NCBI RefSeq assembly: GCF_036826855.1
Contig: NZ_CP104578.1
Coordinates: 2,542,001-2,606,000, forward strand
Source: Streptomyces sp. SJL17-4
GTDB taxonomy: Bacteria > Actinomycetota > Actinomycetes > Streptomycetales > Streptomycetaceae
DNA length: 64,000 bases
Direction of reading: 5' to 3'
Shown piece after piece: positions 33,783 through 46,481 of this stretch. The first letter of the stretch is position 1. Each line of letters starts with the position of its first letter. The notes below the pieces were generated by a model. The model worked only from the letters and a program-made list of their open reading frames with translations. It had not been told where the DNA came from and did no database searches. Position numbers and translations under genes: made by a program.

Positions 33783-36263
33783 GCGGAGCGCCGACTCCAG
33801 CGTCCGCGCCAGGTCGATCGCCTCCTCGTCGGGCAGCAGGGAGCCGTCGGGGCGGGTCACGTACAGGGTGTCGACGGCGTTGGCGCCGAGTGTCGACACA
33901 TGCGCGCTCCGCACCCGTACCGCCGCGCCCTCCAAGGCCCGGCCGATGCGGTGGAGGAGGCCGGGCGCGTCCTGGGCGCGGACCTCGATGACGGTGGCGA
34001 GGCGGGAGTCCGCGGCGGCGACGGTGACGCGGGGCGGCGGGGCGGTGAGGCCGCGGCGGCGGGGGTAGGCGGCCTCGCGCTCGGCCAGGCGGGCGGGGAT
34101 GTCGAGGGAGCCGTCGAGGGCGCGCACGAGATCGGCCCGGAGCCGGGCGGCCTCGGGCAGGGAGCCGTATTCGGCGGCGACCCGCCAGTCGAGGACGAGG
34201 ACGGGGCCCGAGCCGGCGCCGAGGTCGATCGGGAGGTCGACGGCGCGGAGGTCGGCGGCGCGGACGGTGAGCCGGTGCAGGGCGAGGACGCCGGCGACGG
34301 CGGGCAGGACGCCGGGCTGGTCGGGCAGGGCGATGACGAGTTCGACGCCGACCGGTTCGGGTTCCTCGGGTTCCGGGACGACCGGCGCGGTGTGGAGGGC
34401 GAGGACGGGTTCGCCGGTGCGCAGGGCCTCGATGGCGAGGCGTTCCTGTTCGGCGCTGGGGGCGGCGGCCTCGGGGTCGGGCGGGGTCTCCCCCGCCAGG
34501 ACGCCGGCGACCCGTTTGACCAGGTCGGCGACGAGTGAGGCGCGCCAGGCGGACCAGGCGGCGGGTCCGGTGGCGAGGGCGTCGGCCTCGGTGAGGGCGT
34601 GCAGGAGCTCCAGGGTGCCGACGGTGCCGACGGCGGTGGCGACGGCGTGGACGGTGGCGGGGTCGTCGAGGTCGCGGCGGGTGGCGGTCTCGACGAGGAG
34701 CAGGTGGTGGCGGACGGCGGTGGCGATGGTGGCGACGTCGGTGCGGTCGAAGCCGATACGGGTGGCGAGGTCGCGGGCGATGGTCTCGCCGGCGACGGAG
34801 TGGTCGCCGGGCCAGCCCTTGCCGATGTCGTGGAGGAGGGCGGCGACGAGGAGGAGGTCGGGGCGGCCGACGCGGCGGGTGAGCGAGGAGGCGCGGACGG
34901 CGGTCTCGACGAGGTGGCGGTCGACGGTCCAGGTGTGGACGGGGTTGCGCTGGGGGCGGCAGCGGACGCGCTCCCAGTCGGGGAGGAGCCGGGTGATGAT
35001 CCCCTCGGCTTCGAGGGCTTCCCAGACGGGGACGGTGGCCTCGCCGGCGCCGAGCAGGGTGACGAGTTCCTCGCGGGCCTCGGCGGGCCAGGGGACGGGC
35101 AGCGGGGTGGCGGTGGCGGCGAGGCGGCGTACGGCGTGCAGGGAGATCGGCAGGGCGGACTGGGCGGCCGCCGCGGCGGCCCGCAGCGGCAGGACGGGGT
35201 CGCGTTCGGGCCGGGCGGTGCGGGCGAGGACGACCTCGCCGTCCATCTCGACGACGCCTTCGGCGAGCGGGGTGCGTTCGACGGGCGGTTTCCCGGTGGC
35301 GGCCCGACCCGCGCCTGCCCGGCCGGCGCCGCCCCGGCCGCCGAGGAGGGCGCGGAGGCGGGGCCGGGCGGAGCGGGCCTTGAGGACGCGGTTGACCTCG
35401 CGCCAGGTGACGTCGGTGGCGTACGAGATGGTGCGGGCGGCCTCGTACACCTCGCGGAGCAGGGTGTCGGCGTCGAGGAGGCCGAGTTCGGCGGCGACGG
35501 CGTCCTGTTCCTGGAGGGCGAGCCGGTCGGTGGCGCGGCCGGTGGTGAGGTGGAGGGCGTCGCGGGCGTCGAGGAGGCGACGGCGGGCGCTGTCGAGGCC
35601 TTCGCGGGGGGCGTCGGCGAGCCAGGAGGCGGCGACGGCGCGGAGGGCCTGGGCGTCGCGGAGGCCGCCTCTGGCCTCCTTGAGGTCGGGTTCGAGGAGG
35701 AACTGCAGCTCGCCCATGCGTTCGGCGCGTTCACGGCAGAGCGCGTCGAGTTCGGGGAGGCGTTTGGGGGCCTGGTTGCGCCAGTCGGCGAGGACGGTGG
35801 TGCGCAGGGCGGCGACGAGTCCGTGGTCTCCGGCGACGGGCCGGGCGTCGAGGAGGCCGAGGTGGACCTTGAGGTCGTCGGCGGCGGTGGCGCGGGCCTC
35901 GGCGGCGGTGCGGACGGAGTGGTCGAGGGCGAGCCCGAGGTCCCAGACGGGGTACCAGAGGCGGTCGGCGAGGGCGGCGATCGCGGCCTTGTCGGCGCTG
36001 CCGTCGTGGAGCAGGAGGAGGTCGAGGTCGCTGCGCGGGGAGAGTTCTGCGCGGCCGTAGCCGCCGACGGCGACGAGGGCGACCCCGCGGGGCGGGGCGG
36101 CGGCGGCGAAGAGCGCGGCCAGCCAGTCGTCGGTGAGCCGGGCGAGGGCGGCACGGCGCGGCGGCCCGGACCGCTCCTTCTCGTGGAGGAGGAGCAGCCG
36201 GGCCGCCGCGTAACCGCCGGGTCCCGAATCTTCGGTCTCTTCGCTGACTTCGAGGCTCGTCAC
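33780..36263 (-). CDS. glnD: PII-modifying nucleotidyltransferase GlnD
   Basis: 827 residues from a GTG at 36263, with AAGGAG eight bases upstream; the ATG-based frame to 36371 is too long. In Streptomyces GlnD adenylylates GlnK at Tyr51 according to nitrogen status. Domains in order: nucleotidyltransferase with 'VGGYGRAELSPRSDLD' (about 66-81), a helical linker, an HD hydrolase domain ('HDIGKGWPGDHS', about 470), and two ACT domains in the last 200 residues. It follows glnK by 41 bases. Long + strand open frames over it are shadows. Confidence 0.95.
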   Translation of the reverse strand: MTSLEVSEETEDSGPGGYAAARLLLLHEKERSGPPRRAALARLTDDWLAALFAAAAPPRGVALVAVGGYGRAELSPRSDLDLLLLHDGSADKAAIAALADRLWYPVWDLGLALDHSVRTAAEARATAADDLKVHLGLLDARPVAGDHGLVAALRTTVLADWRNQAPKRLPELDALCRERAERMGELQFLLEPDLKEARGGLRDAQALRAVAASWLADAPREGLDSARRRLLDARDALHLTTGRATDRLALQEQDAVAAELGLLDADTLLREVYEAARTISYATDVTWREVNRVLKARSARPRLRALLGGRGGAGRAGAGRAATGKPPVERTPLAEGVVEMDGEVVLARTARPERDPVLPLRAAAAAAQSALPISLHAVRRLAATATPLPVPWPAEAREELVTLLGAGEATVPVWEALEAEGIITRLLPDWERVRCRPQRNPVHTWTVDRHLVETAVRASSLTRRVGRPDLLLVAALLHDIGKGWPGDHSVAGETIARDLATRIGFDRTDVATIATAVRHHLLLVETATRRDLDDPATVHAVATAVGTVGTLELLHALTEADALATGPAAWSAWRASLVADLVKRVAGVLAGETPPDPEAAAPSAEQERLAIEALRTGEPVLALHTAPVVPEPEEPEPVGVELVIALPDQPGVLPAVAGVLALHRLTVRAADLRAVDLPIDLGAGSGPVLVLDWRVAAEYGSLPEAARLRADLVRALDGSLDIPARLAEREAAYPRRRGLTAPPPRVTVAAADSRLATVIEVRAQDAPGLLHRIGRALEGAAVRVRSAHVSTLGANAVDTLYVTRPDGSLLPDEEAIDLARTLESALR

Positions 36264-36304
36264 CCGGCGGCTCCTTCGTTGCTTACGGTGCGTCCGAACC
36301 GCTG

Positions 36305-39858
<3,554 letters not shown>

Positions 39859-40252
39859 GTGAACCCCTACCAGAATGCCGCGTCTCGCGACACCCGTCCG
39901 GAGTTCGTACTCCTTCGAACTGGAAACCGGGTTGCCTCCGGCATACCCGCGTGCGCAAGCGCCCCCGGGGGGTTCGAGTACCGAAAGTAATCCTACGATC
40001 ACCCCTCCACGAGGGCGATTCAAGAAACGCCACCATTCGCCACCCCTTCGAATGAACTCGCCGCCCGTGGAACGCGATTCACTTGACATGCGACGAACCG
40101 GAGTCGGCGGACGGATGCACGGAAAGGCGCGCGCACCGGCCCGCACCACCCCGCACACGACCGCGCGCCACCTTCGGCGACGGACCGTGACGAAGGGTGA
40201 CGACGATCCTCCGAGTCGTAACCACCGGCGCGCTCGACCCGTTGGAGGGGAC
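39859..40252. other. Divergent intergenic region between nsdA and the prim-pol-like gene
   Basis: 394 bases, relatively rich in A and T for this genome, with no gene I can support. On the - strand TAGGAT (39995-39990) could be a -10 element for nsdA. An inverted repeat AGTTCG/CGAACT lies at 39902-39907 and 39916-39921, 40-60 bases upstream of nsdA, and could bind a regulator. A strong GGAGGGG (40244-40250) serves the + strand gene. Confidence 0.45.
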
Positions 40253-40906
40253 ATGGGTTTCACGATCGGCGGCATTCGTGAGATGCGGTCCGGCGCACGC
40301 CGCCGCGTTCGCACCACGGAGTGCACTGCGGTGGCCGAGTACACAGGGCTGTGGGGCTGGGACGTGGTGCCCGGAGCGCGGGCCGTCTCCGGCCAGTGCT
40401 CCTGCGGGGACCGGGCGTGTACGGCCCCCGGCGCGCACCCCCTCTCCTTCGCGGAACCGGTCCCGGCGGGCGCCGGCCTCGACGACGCGACCAAGGCGTG
40501 GTCGGAGTACCCCGGCGCGGCGTTGCTGCTCCCGGTGGGCCGCGCGTTCGACGTGATCGAGGTCGCCGAGGCCGCGGGCCGCCGGGCGCTCGTACGGCTC
40601 GAGCGCATGGGGCTGCCGCTGGGCCCCGTGTGCGCGACACCGACCGGCCGCGCGCGGTTCTTCGTGGCGCCCGGAGCGGCGGCGGAGCTTCCGCAGCTGC
40701 TCTACCGGATGGGCTGGGACGACGCCGATCTGGATCTGCACTGCCTGGGACCCGGCACCCATGTCACGGCTCCCCCGTCGGACCTGGGCGGGCTCGGTCC
40801 GGTGCGCTGGCTGCGGCCCCCGACGCTGGACACGGCGGGCGCGCCGCCGCAGGCGCGGCTGCTGCTCGGCACCCTCGCGTACATCTGCCACCGCACCCAC
40901 TTCTGA
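40253..40906 (+). CDS. Chromosomal prim-pol-like protein with altered catalytic residues
   Basis: 217 residues; GGAGGGG just before the ATG at 40253. The layout matches the N-terminal half of bifunctional primase-polymerases, as in the AICE protein at 4422: a Cys/His knuckle ('CSCGDRACTAPGAH'), then the strand carrying the metal ligands, then a 'THVTAPPSD' block. But the DxD is 'FDVIEV' (D100, then E103), and the GGxH block is 'TGRARFFV' with no His. It is therefore probably not a working primase, but may bind nucleotide or DNA. It is encoded in the conserved core between nsdA and ftsY, not in a mobile element. Confidence 0.8.
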   Translation: MGFTIGGIREMRSGARRRVRTTECTAVAEYTGLWGWDVVPGARAVSGQCSCGDRACTAPGAHPLSFAEPVPAGAGLDDATKAWSEYPGAALLLPVGRAFDVIEVAEAAGRRALVRLERMGLPLGPVCATPTGRARFFVAPGAAAELPQLLYRMGWDDADLDLHCLGPGTHVTAPPSDLGGLGPVRWLRPPTLDTAGAPPQARLLLGTLAYICHRTHF

Positions 40907-40919
40907 GACCCCCGGACGT

Positions 40920-40964
40920 ACACGGAAGGGCCCTCGCCATCCGGTGGCGAGGGCCCTTCCGTGT
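40920..40964. terminator. Bidirectional terminator between prim-pol-like gene and ftsY
   Basis: ACACGGAAGGGCCCTCGCCA (40920-40939) is perfectly complementary to 40945-40964, a 20-bp stem with a 5-base loop. It lies between convergent genes. Confidence 0.9.
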
Positions 40965-41038
40965 GTCGCGGTGTCGCGTGTCGCGGTGTCGCGGTGTGCG
41001 GTGTCGCGGTGTGCGGTGTCGCGGTGTGCGGTGTCGCG
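40963..41038. repeat. GTGTCGCG/GTGTGCG tandem repeats beside ftsY
   Basis: GTGTCGCG starts at 40963, 40971, 40978, 40986, 41001, 41016 and 41031; from 40986 it alternates with GTGTGCG, giving a 15-base unit repeated three times plus a part. The array fills the gap between the terminator and the ftsY stop. Confidence 0.85.
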
Positions 41039-41045
41039 CCCGGAG

Positions 41046-42269
41046 TCAGTCGCCGATCAGGGCGTCGACGAAGGCGCCCGGCTCGAAGGGCGCCAGGTCG
41101 TCCGGGCCCTCGCCGAGGCCGACCAGCTTGACCGGGACGCCCAGCTCGCGCTGGACGGCCACGACGATGCCGCCCTTGGCGGTGCCGTCGAGCTTGGTGA
41201 GCACGATGCCGGTGATGTCGACGACCTCGGCGAAGACACGGGCCTGGATCAGGCCGTTCTGGCCGGTGGTGGCGTCGAGGACGAGCAGGATCTCGTCGAG
41301 CGGGCCGTGCTTCTCGACGACGCGCTTGACCTTGCCGAGCTCGTCCATCAGGCCGGTCTTGGTGTGGAGCCGGCCGGCGGTGTCGATGAGGACGACGTCG
41401 GCGCCCTCCGCGATGCCCTCCTTGACCGCGTCGAAGGCGATCGACGCCGGGTCGCCGCCCTCCGGGCCGCGGATGGTCCGGGCGCCGACGCGCTCGCCCC
41501 AGGTCTGGAGCTGGTCGGCGGCGGCGGCACGGAAGGTGTCGGCCGCGCCGAGGACGACGGACTTGCCGTCGGCGACGAGGACACGGGCCAGCTTGCCGGT
41601 GGTCGTGGTCTTGCCGGTGCCGTTGACACCGACGACCATGACGACGCCGGGCACGTCCGAGGGGCTCTCGGTGTGCACCGTGCGGTCGAGGTCGGGGCCG
41701 AGCAGGGTGACGAGCTCCTCGCGGAGCAGCGCGCGCAGCTCCTCCGGGGTGCGGGTGCCGAGCACCCGGACCCGCTCGCGCAGCCGCTCGACGAGCTCCT
41801 GGGTGGGAGCGACGCCGACATCGGCCGTGAGAAGGGTCTCCTCGATCTCCTCCCAGGTGTCCTCGTCGAGGTGCTCGCGGGACAGCAGCGTGAGCAGCCC
41901 CTTGCCGAGCGAGTTCTGCGAGCGGGCGAGCCGGGCCCGGAGCCGTACGAGACGGCCGGCGGTGGGCTCCGGGATCTCGATCTCCGGGGCCTCGGGCTCG
42001 GCGACGACGGGGTCCTCGACGGCGGCCGGCGTCTCGACGGCCTGCTCGGCGGGGAGGGGGACCTCCTCGACCGTGCGGCGTGGTTCCTCCCGCGGTGTCT
42101 CCGCCTCCTCGCCGACATGCGGCTCGGCGGGCGGAGCGGTGATGGTCGGCGTGGTGGACGGCGGCTCGGCCGGCGGCAGCTGCTTCTTCTTGCGACCGCT
42201 GATCACGAGCCCGCTCGTCACGGCGACCGCGACGACCAGAGCGATGACTACAGCAAGGATGAGTTCCAT
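41046..42269 (-). CDS. ftsY: SRP receptor FtsY
   Basis: 407 residues from the ATG at 42269. A single N-terminal membrane helix ('LILAVVIALVVAVAVTSGLV') and an acidic Pro/Glu-rich linker precede the NG domain, as in other actinobacterial FtsY. G motifs are 'GVNGTGKTTTTGKLA', 'DTFRAAAADQLQ', 'LIDTAGRLHTK' and 'TKLDGTAKGG'. It receives SRP-ribosome complexes from Ffh, encoded at 32054-33607. Confidence 0.96.
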   Translation of the reverse strand: MELILAVVIALVVAVAVTSGLVISGRKKKQLPPAEPPSTTPTITAPPAEPHVGEEAETPREEPRRTVEEVPLPAEQAVETPAAVEDPVVAEPEAPEIEIPEPTAGRLVRLRARLARSQNSLGKGLLTLLSREHLDEDTWEEIEETLLTADVGVAPTQELVERLRERVRVLGTRTPEELRALLREELVTLLGPDLDRTVHTESPSDVPGVVMVVGVNGTGKTTTTGKLARVLVADGKSVVLGAADTFRAAAADQLQTWGERVGARTIRGPEGGDPASIAFDAVKEGIAEGADVVLIDTAGRLHTKTGLMDELGKVKRVVEKHGPLDEILLVLDATTGQNGLIQARVFAEVVDITGIVLTKLDGTAKGGIVVAVQRELGVPVKLVGLGEGPDDLAPFEPGAFVDALIGD

Positions 42270-42355
42270 AACGCCACCAGTATCGGCCACGAAGCGGCCG
42301 GAGCAGGAGCACGTACGCTGGGTGGGTTCCCCCCACATCTGTACGGAGTACCCCC

Positions 42356-43813
42356 ATGCCCCACGACGCCTCCGAAGCCGCAGGCGCGACGCACGACGGC
42401 GCGATGGAGACCCGCGGTCTCGAGCCCGTCCCCGACGCCGAGCGGACCGGCCGGGTCCGCGAGCTCTTCCCGACCTGGGTCGCGGCCAACATCAGTGTGC
42501 TGCTGCTCACGATGGGCGCCGGCCTGATCGTCTTCAACGGCCTGAACTTCTGGCAGGTCCTGACTGTGGCGGTCGCCGCGCCGGTCCTCTCGTACGGGAT
42601 CGTCGGCCTGATCTCGATCGCGGGCAAGCGGGGTGGCGCACCCGGGATGGCGCTGTCGCGCGCGGTGTTCGGTCAGCGCGGAAACCTTTTTCCCGGCGCG
42701 CTGATCTGGGTGGCACGGTGGGGCTGGGAGACCATCAACGCGGTCACCGGCGCCTACGCGGTGCTGACCGTCCTCGACCTGCTCTTCGGAGTGAAGTCGA
42801 ACACGTTCCTCATCGTGGTGACGCTGCTCCTCTTCGTCACCTGCACCTTCCTCGTCTCGGGGCTCGGGATCAACGCGCTGCGGGTGTGCAGCAAGTGGTC
42901 CACGTATCTCTTCGGCGCCTTCTCGGTGCTCGTCCTGGTCTACCTGGTGGCGAACACCGACTGGTCGGCGGTCTTCGACAAGCCGGCCGGTTCGACGGCG
43001 ATGATGATCGCGGGCATCGGCACGATCGCGGCCGGTGGCATCAGCTGGGTCCCCTCGGGTCCCGACTTCACCCGCTACCTGCCCCGTACGGCCTCGTCGC
43101 GGGCGATGGTCGGCTCGACGGTCGGCGGCGCCGGGATCGTCGTGCTGCCGATGGTCCTGATGGGCGCGGTCATGGCGGTGTCGACGCCGGACCTGGCCTC
43201 GGCGCAGGACCCGGTCTCCTTCATCGGTGAGCTGCTGCCGATGTGGATCTCGGTGCCGTACCTGGTGATCGCCCTGATCGGGATGCTGCTGATCAACTCG
43301 ATGTCGATGTACTCGGCCGGGTTCACCGCGCAGACCCTGGGCATCAAGGTCTCGCGTGCGGCGGCGGTCAGCGTCAACGCGGTGATCAGCCTCGTCTTCG
43401 GCTTCCTGCTCATGGTGGTGGCGACCAGCTTCATCGGCTCGTTCATCTCCTTCCTGACCCTGCTCGCGGTGGCGTTCTCGGCCTGGATCGGCGTCTTCGG
43501 CGTGGACATGCTGCGGCGCCGGTCGTACGACGCGGTGGCGCTCATGGACACCACGCGGACCAGCGCGTACTGGTACCGGGGCGGTTTCGCCTGGCAGGCG
43601 ATGGCCGCCTGGGCGGTCGCGCTGCTCGTGGGTCTCCTCTTCACGAAGGTCGACTGGTTCTCCGGTCCGCTCGCCTCCTCCTGGATCGGCGAGAACGGCC
43701 TGGGCTGGGCGGCGACGATCGTGGTGGCGGGCGCGCTGTACGCCGTACTGCCGCGTACGCCCGAGAGGGCTTCCGCCGAGCCGATCGAGGCCCGCGCGAC
43801 CGTTTCCATCTGA
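42356..43813 (+). CDS. NCS1-family cytosine/purine permease
   Basis: 485 residues with about 12 membrane helices. NCS1 features include the N-terminal 'FPTWVAANISVLLLTMGAGL', 'GAPGMALSRAVFGQRGN' and 'GPDFTRYLPRTAS'. The family takes up cytosine, purines, hydantoins or related compounds with sodium or protons; the substrate cannot be fixed from sequence. It is divergent from ftsY with only 86 bases between starts, and 58 bases before the flavin monooxygenase gene, with which it may be co-transcribed. Confidence 0.88.
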   Translation: MPHDASEAAGATHDGAMETRGLEPVPDAERTGRVRELFPTWVAANISVLLLTMGAGLIVFNGLNFWQVLTVAVAAPVLSYGIVGLISIAGKRGGAPGMALSRAVFGQRGNLFPGALIWVARWGWETINAVTGAYAVLTVLDLLFGVKSNTFLIVVTLLLFVTCTFLVSGLGINALRVCSKWSTYLFGAFSVLVLVYLVANTDWSAVFDKPAGSTAMMIAGIGTIAAGGISWVPSGPDFTRYLPRTASSRAMVGSTVGGAGIVVLPMVLMGAVMAVSTPDLASAQDPVSFIGELLPMWISVPYLVIALIGMLLINSMSMYSAGFTAQTLGIKVSRAAAVSVNAVISLVFGFLLMVVATSFIGSFISFLTLLAVAFSAWIGVFGVDMLRRRSYDAVALMDTTRTSAYWYRGGFAWQAMAAWAVALLVGLLFTKVDWFSGPLASSWIGENGLGWAATIVVAGALYAVLPRTPERASAEPIEARATVSI

Positions 43814-43871
43814 CGCAACGTCAGATAACGTCCCCCTTCGCCGGTATCCCACCCGCGGAGGGGGACTTCCC

Positions 43872-44843
43872 ATGCCGTTCAGCGTCGTACGGTTCAACCT
43901 CGTCGATCCCCGCGCGACCCCCGAGTCCCTCTCCGCCCGCTACCGGGCCGCCGTCGAGATGGCCGCGTACGCCGACGCGCACGGGGTCGACACCGTGCAG
44001 ACCGAGGAGCACCACGGGGTCGCGAACAACTGGCTGCCCTCCCCCTTCGCCTTCGCCGGAGCGGTCTTCGGAGCGACGAAGAGGATCGCGGTGACCGTCT
44101 CTGCGATCATCGGGCCGCTGCACGACCCGCTGCGGCTCGCCGAGGACATCGCGGTCCTCGACCTGCTGAGCGGCGGACGCCTGGTGACGGTGGCGGGGAT
44201 CGGCTACCGCCCGGAGGAGTACGAGGAGCGCGGCGTCGACTGGGGGCGGCGCGGGAAGCTCCAGGACCTGCTCCTGGAGACCCTGCTGACGGCCTGGAGC
44301 GGGGAGCCGTTCACGTATCGGGGCCGTACGGTACGGGTCACCCCGCGGCCCTTCACCCAGCCGCATCCGATGCTGCTGGTCGGGGGGTCGTCGCGGGCGG
44401 CGGCGCGGCGGGCGGCCCGGCTCGGGCTGCCGTTCTTCCCGAGCGCGCACCTGCCGGAGCTGGAGGCGTACTACCGGGAGCGGTGCGCGGAGTACGGCAC
44501 GGAGGGCTGGACGATGATGCCGGCCGAGGTGACGCCGCTGCTGCACCTGTCGGAGGACCCGGACCGGACCTGGGCGGAGTACGGGGAGCACTTCCTGCAC
44601 GAGGCGCGGACGTACGCCTCCTGGCAGTCGAAGGACATCCGCTCGGCGGTGCGGTCGACGGCGACGACGGTGGCGGAGCTGCGCGCGGAGGGGGTCTACC
44701 GGGTCGTCACTCCGGAGGAGTGCCTGGCGCTCGGCCTGGAGAGCCTCGTGCTGCATCCGCTGTGCGGCGGGATGCCGGTGGAGGAGGGGTGGCGGAGCGT
44801 GCGGCTGTTCTGCGACGGCGTACTGCCCAGGCTCGCGGCCTGA
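43872..44843 (+). CDS. LLM class flavin-dependent oxidoreductase (luciferase-like)
   Basis: 323 residues; GGAGGGGG lies eight bases before the ATG at 43872. The luciferase-like TIM barrel is seen in 'TVQTEEHHGVANNWLPSP', 'PLHDPLRLAEDIAVLDLLSGGRL' (pattern) and 'HPMLLVGGSSRAAARRAARLG'. Such proteins use FMN or F420 to oxidise varied substrates; F420 is possible in Streptomyces. The permease directly upstream could bring in its substrate. Its last codons are partly repeated downstream. Confidence 0.88.
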   Translation: MPFSVVRFNLVDPRATPESLSARYRAAVEMAAYADAHGVDTVQTEEHHGVANNWLPSPFAFAGAVFGATKRIAVTVSAIIGPLHDPLRLAEDIAVLDLLSGGRLVTVAGIGYRPEEYEERGVDWGRRGKLQDLLLETLLTAWSGEPFTYRGRTVRVTPRPFTQPHPMLLVGGSSRAAARRAARLGLPFFPSAHLPELEAYYRERCAEYGTEGWTMMPAEVTPLLHLSEDPDRTWAEYGEHFLHEARTYASWQSKDIRSAVRSTATTVAELRAEGVYRVVTPEECLALGLESLVLHPLCGGMPVEEGWRSVRLFCDGVLPRLAA

Positions 44844-44907
44844 GGGCGGAGGACCACGGCGTACTTACCCCGGCTCACGGCGCCGGGGCGGAGGACCACG
44901 GCGTACT
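44817..44907 (+). repeat. Tandem duplication at the 3' end of the LLM gene
   Basis: GGCGTACT recurs at 44817, 44858 and 44900, steps of about 42 bases. A 22-base block starting GGGCGGAGGACC is identical at 44844-44865 and 44886-44907. The first copy is inside the gene end. Confidence 0.7.
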
Positions 44908-44944
44908 GCCCCGGTCCGGGGCGTGAGGCCTCGGGCCGGGGCAG
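44906..44944. terminator. Terminator between the LLM gene and glcP
   Basis: CTGCCCCGGTCC (44906-44917) pairs with GGGCCGGGGCAG (44933-44944), one G-U pair, 15-base loop, between convergent genes. Confidence 0.65.
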
Positions 44945-44974
44945 TTCCGTGGGTGAGGAGAGGGGCAGCGGGGG

Positions 44975-46408
44975 TTAGCCCATCTCCTCCAACGCCTTGC
45001 CCTTGGTCTCCTTGACGTACCTGAGCACGAAGGGGATCGAGAGCACGGCGAAGACCGTGTAGATGACGTACGTGCCGGAGAGGTTCCAGTCCGCGAGGGA
45101 CGGGAAGCTGGCCGTGATGGCCCAGTTGGCGATCCACTGGGCGGAGGCGGCGACACCGAGGGCGGCGGCGCGGATCCGGTTGGGGAACATCTCGCCGAGG
45201 AAGACCCAGACCACCACGCCCCACGAGAGGGCGAAGAAGAGCACGAAGACATGGGCGGCGACGAGCGCCACGACGCCCTGGGTCTCGGGCAGTTTGCCGT
45301 CGACGAGGTCGGCGGAGAAGGCCCAGGCCTCGAAGGCGAGGGCGATCGCCATGCCGACGGAGCCGACGAGGGCGAGCGGCTTGCGGCCGACGCGGTCGAC
45401 CAGGACCATCGCGATCACCGTGCCGATGATGTTGATGATCGACGTGGTGAACGAGTAGAAGAACGAGCTCGACGGGTCGATGCCGACGGACTGCCAGAGC
45501 GTCGAGGAGTAGTAGAACGCGACGTTGATGCCGACGAGCTGCTGGAAGACCGAGAGTCCGATGCCGACCCAGACGATGGGCAGCAGCCGGAAGCGCGAGC
45601 CGACGGCGAGCAGGTCCTTGAAGGTGGACTTGTGCTCGCTGCGCATGGCCGCGTCGATCTCGGCGACGCGGTGGTCGAGGTCGACGCCGTGACCCTCGAC
45701 CTCGGAGAGGACCTCCTTGGCCCGGTCGATCTTCCCGACGGAGATGAGGAAGCGGGGCGACTCGGGGATGGCGAAGGAGAGCATGCCGTAGAGGACGGCG
45801 GGGACGACCATCACGCCGAGCATCCACTGCCAGGCTTCCAGGCCGCCGATCTCGCCGCGCTGGTCGCCGTCGGCGAGCTGGAGGATGCCGTAGTTGACCA
45901 GCTGGGAGATGGCGATGCCGATGACGATCGCGGCCTGCTGGAAGGAGCCGAGGCGGCCGCGGTAGGCGGCGGGGGCGACCTCGGCGATGTACGCGGGGCC
46001 GATGACGGAGGCCATGCCGATGGCGAAGCCGCCGATGACCCGCCAGAGCGCCAGGTCCCAGAGGGCGAAGGGCAGCGCGGAGCCGACGGCGCTGACGGCG
46101 AAGAGCACCGCGGAGATCTGCATGCAGCGGATGCGGCCGATGCGGTCGGCGATCCGGCCGGCGGTGGCGGCGCCGATGGCGCAGCCGATCAGGGCGATGG
46201 CGATGACCTGGGCGAGGGTGCCGGAGCCGATGTCGTAGCGGTCGCGGATCGCCTCGACGGCGCCGTTGATGACGGAGCTGTCGTATCCGAAGAGGAAACC
46301 GCCCATCGCGGCGGAGGCCGTGATGAAGATGACGTGGCCGAGGTGGTCCGGGTGGGCGGCTCGGCCTTCGGAAGGCGGCGGCGTGGGCGCCTGCGCGGTG
46401 TTGGTCAC
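44975..46408 (-). CDS. glcP: Glucose permease GlcP, MFS sugar porter
   Basis: 477 residues from a GTG at 46408, with GAGGAG five bases upstream. Twelve helices and sugar-porter motifs are seen: 'GYDSSVINGAVEAI', 'RIADRIGRIRCM', 'PESPRFLISVGKIDRA', 'QQLVGINVAFYYSS' and 'VDRVGRKPLALVGS'. In S. coelicolor GlcP is the main glucose uptake system, encoded next to smc, as here. A palindrome of LacI type overlaps its promoter region (46482-46521). Confidence 0.92.
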   Translation of the reverse strand: MTNTAQAPTPPPSEGRAAHPDHLGHVIFITASAAMGGFLFGYDSSVINGAVEAIRDRYDIGSGTLAQVIAIALIGCAIGAATAGRIADRIGRIRCMQISAVLFAVSAVGSALPFALWDLALWRVIGGFAIGMASVIGPAYIAEVAPAAYRGRLGSFQQAAIVIGIAISQLVNYGILQLADGDQRGEIGGLEAWQWMLGVMVVPAVLYGMLSFAIPESPRFLISVGKIDRAKEVLSEVEGHGVDLDHRVAEIDAAMRSEHKSTFKDLLAVGSRFRLLPIVWVGIGLSVFQQLVGINVAFYYSSTLWQSVGIDPSSSFFYSFTTSIINIIGTVIAMVLVDRVGRKPLALVGSVGMAIALAFEAWAFSADLVDGKLPETQGVVALVAAHVFVLFFALSWGVVVWVFLGEMFPNRIRAAALGVAASAQWIANWAITASFPSLADWNLSGTYVIYTVFAVLSIPFVLRYVKETKGKALEEMG

Positions 46409-46481
46409 ATGGACTCCTCGGTGGGGGGCAAGCCCTTCCAGTGGCGCACAACATCACGCCGCCCACCACGTGAAGGTAAAA

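Noticed and set aside
29558..33991. Very long + strand open frame (1477 codons)
   Set aside because: It lies antisense to ftsH and ffh, starts inside the methyltransferase gene and has the Arg/Gly/Ala-biased composition of a GC-rich shadow frame.
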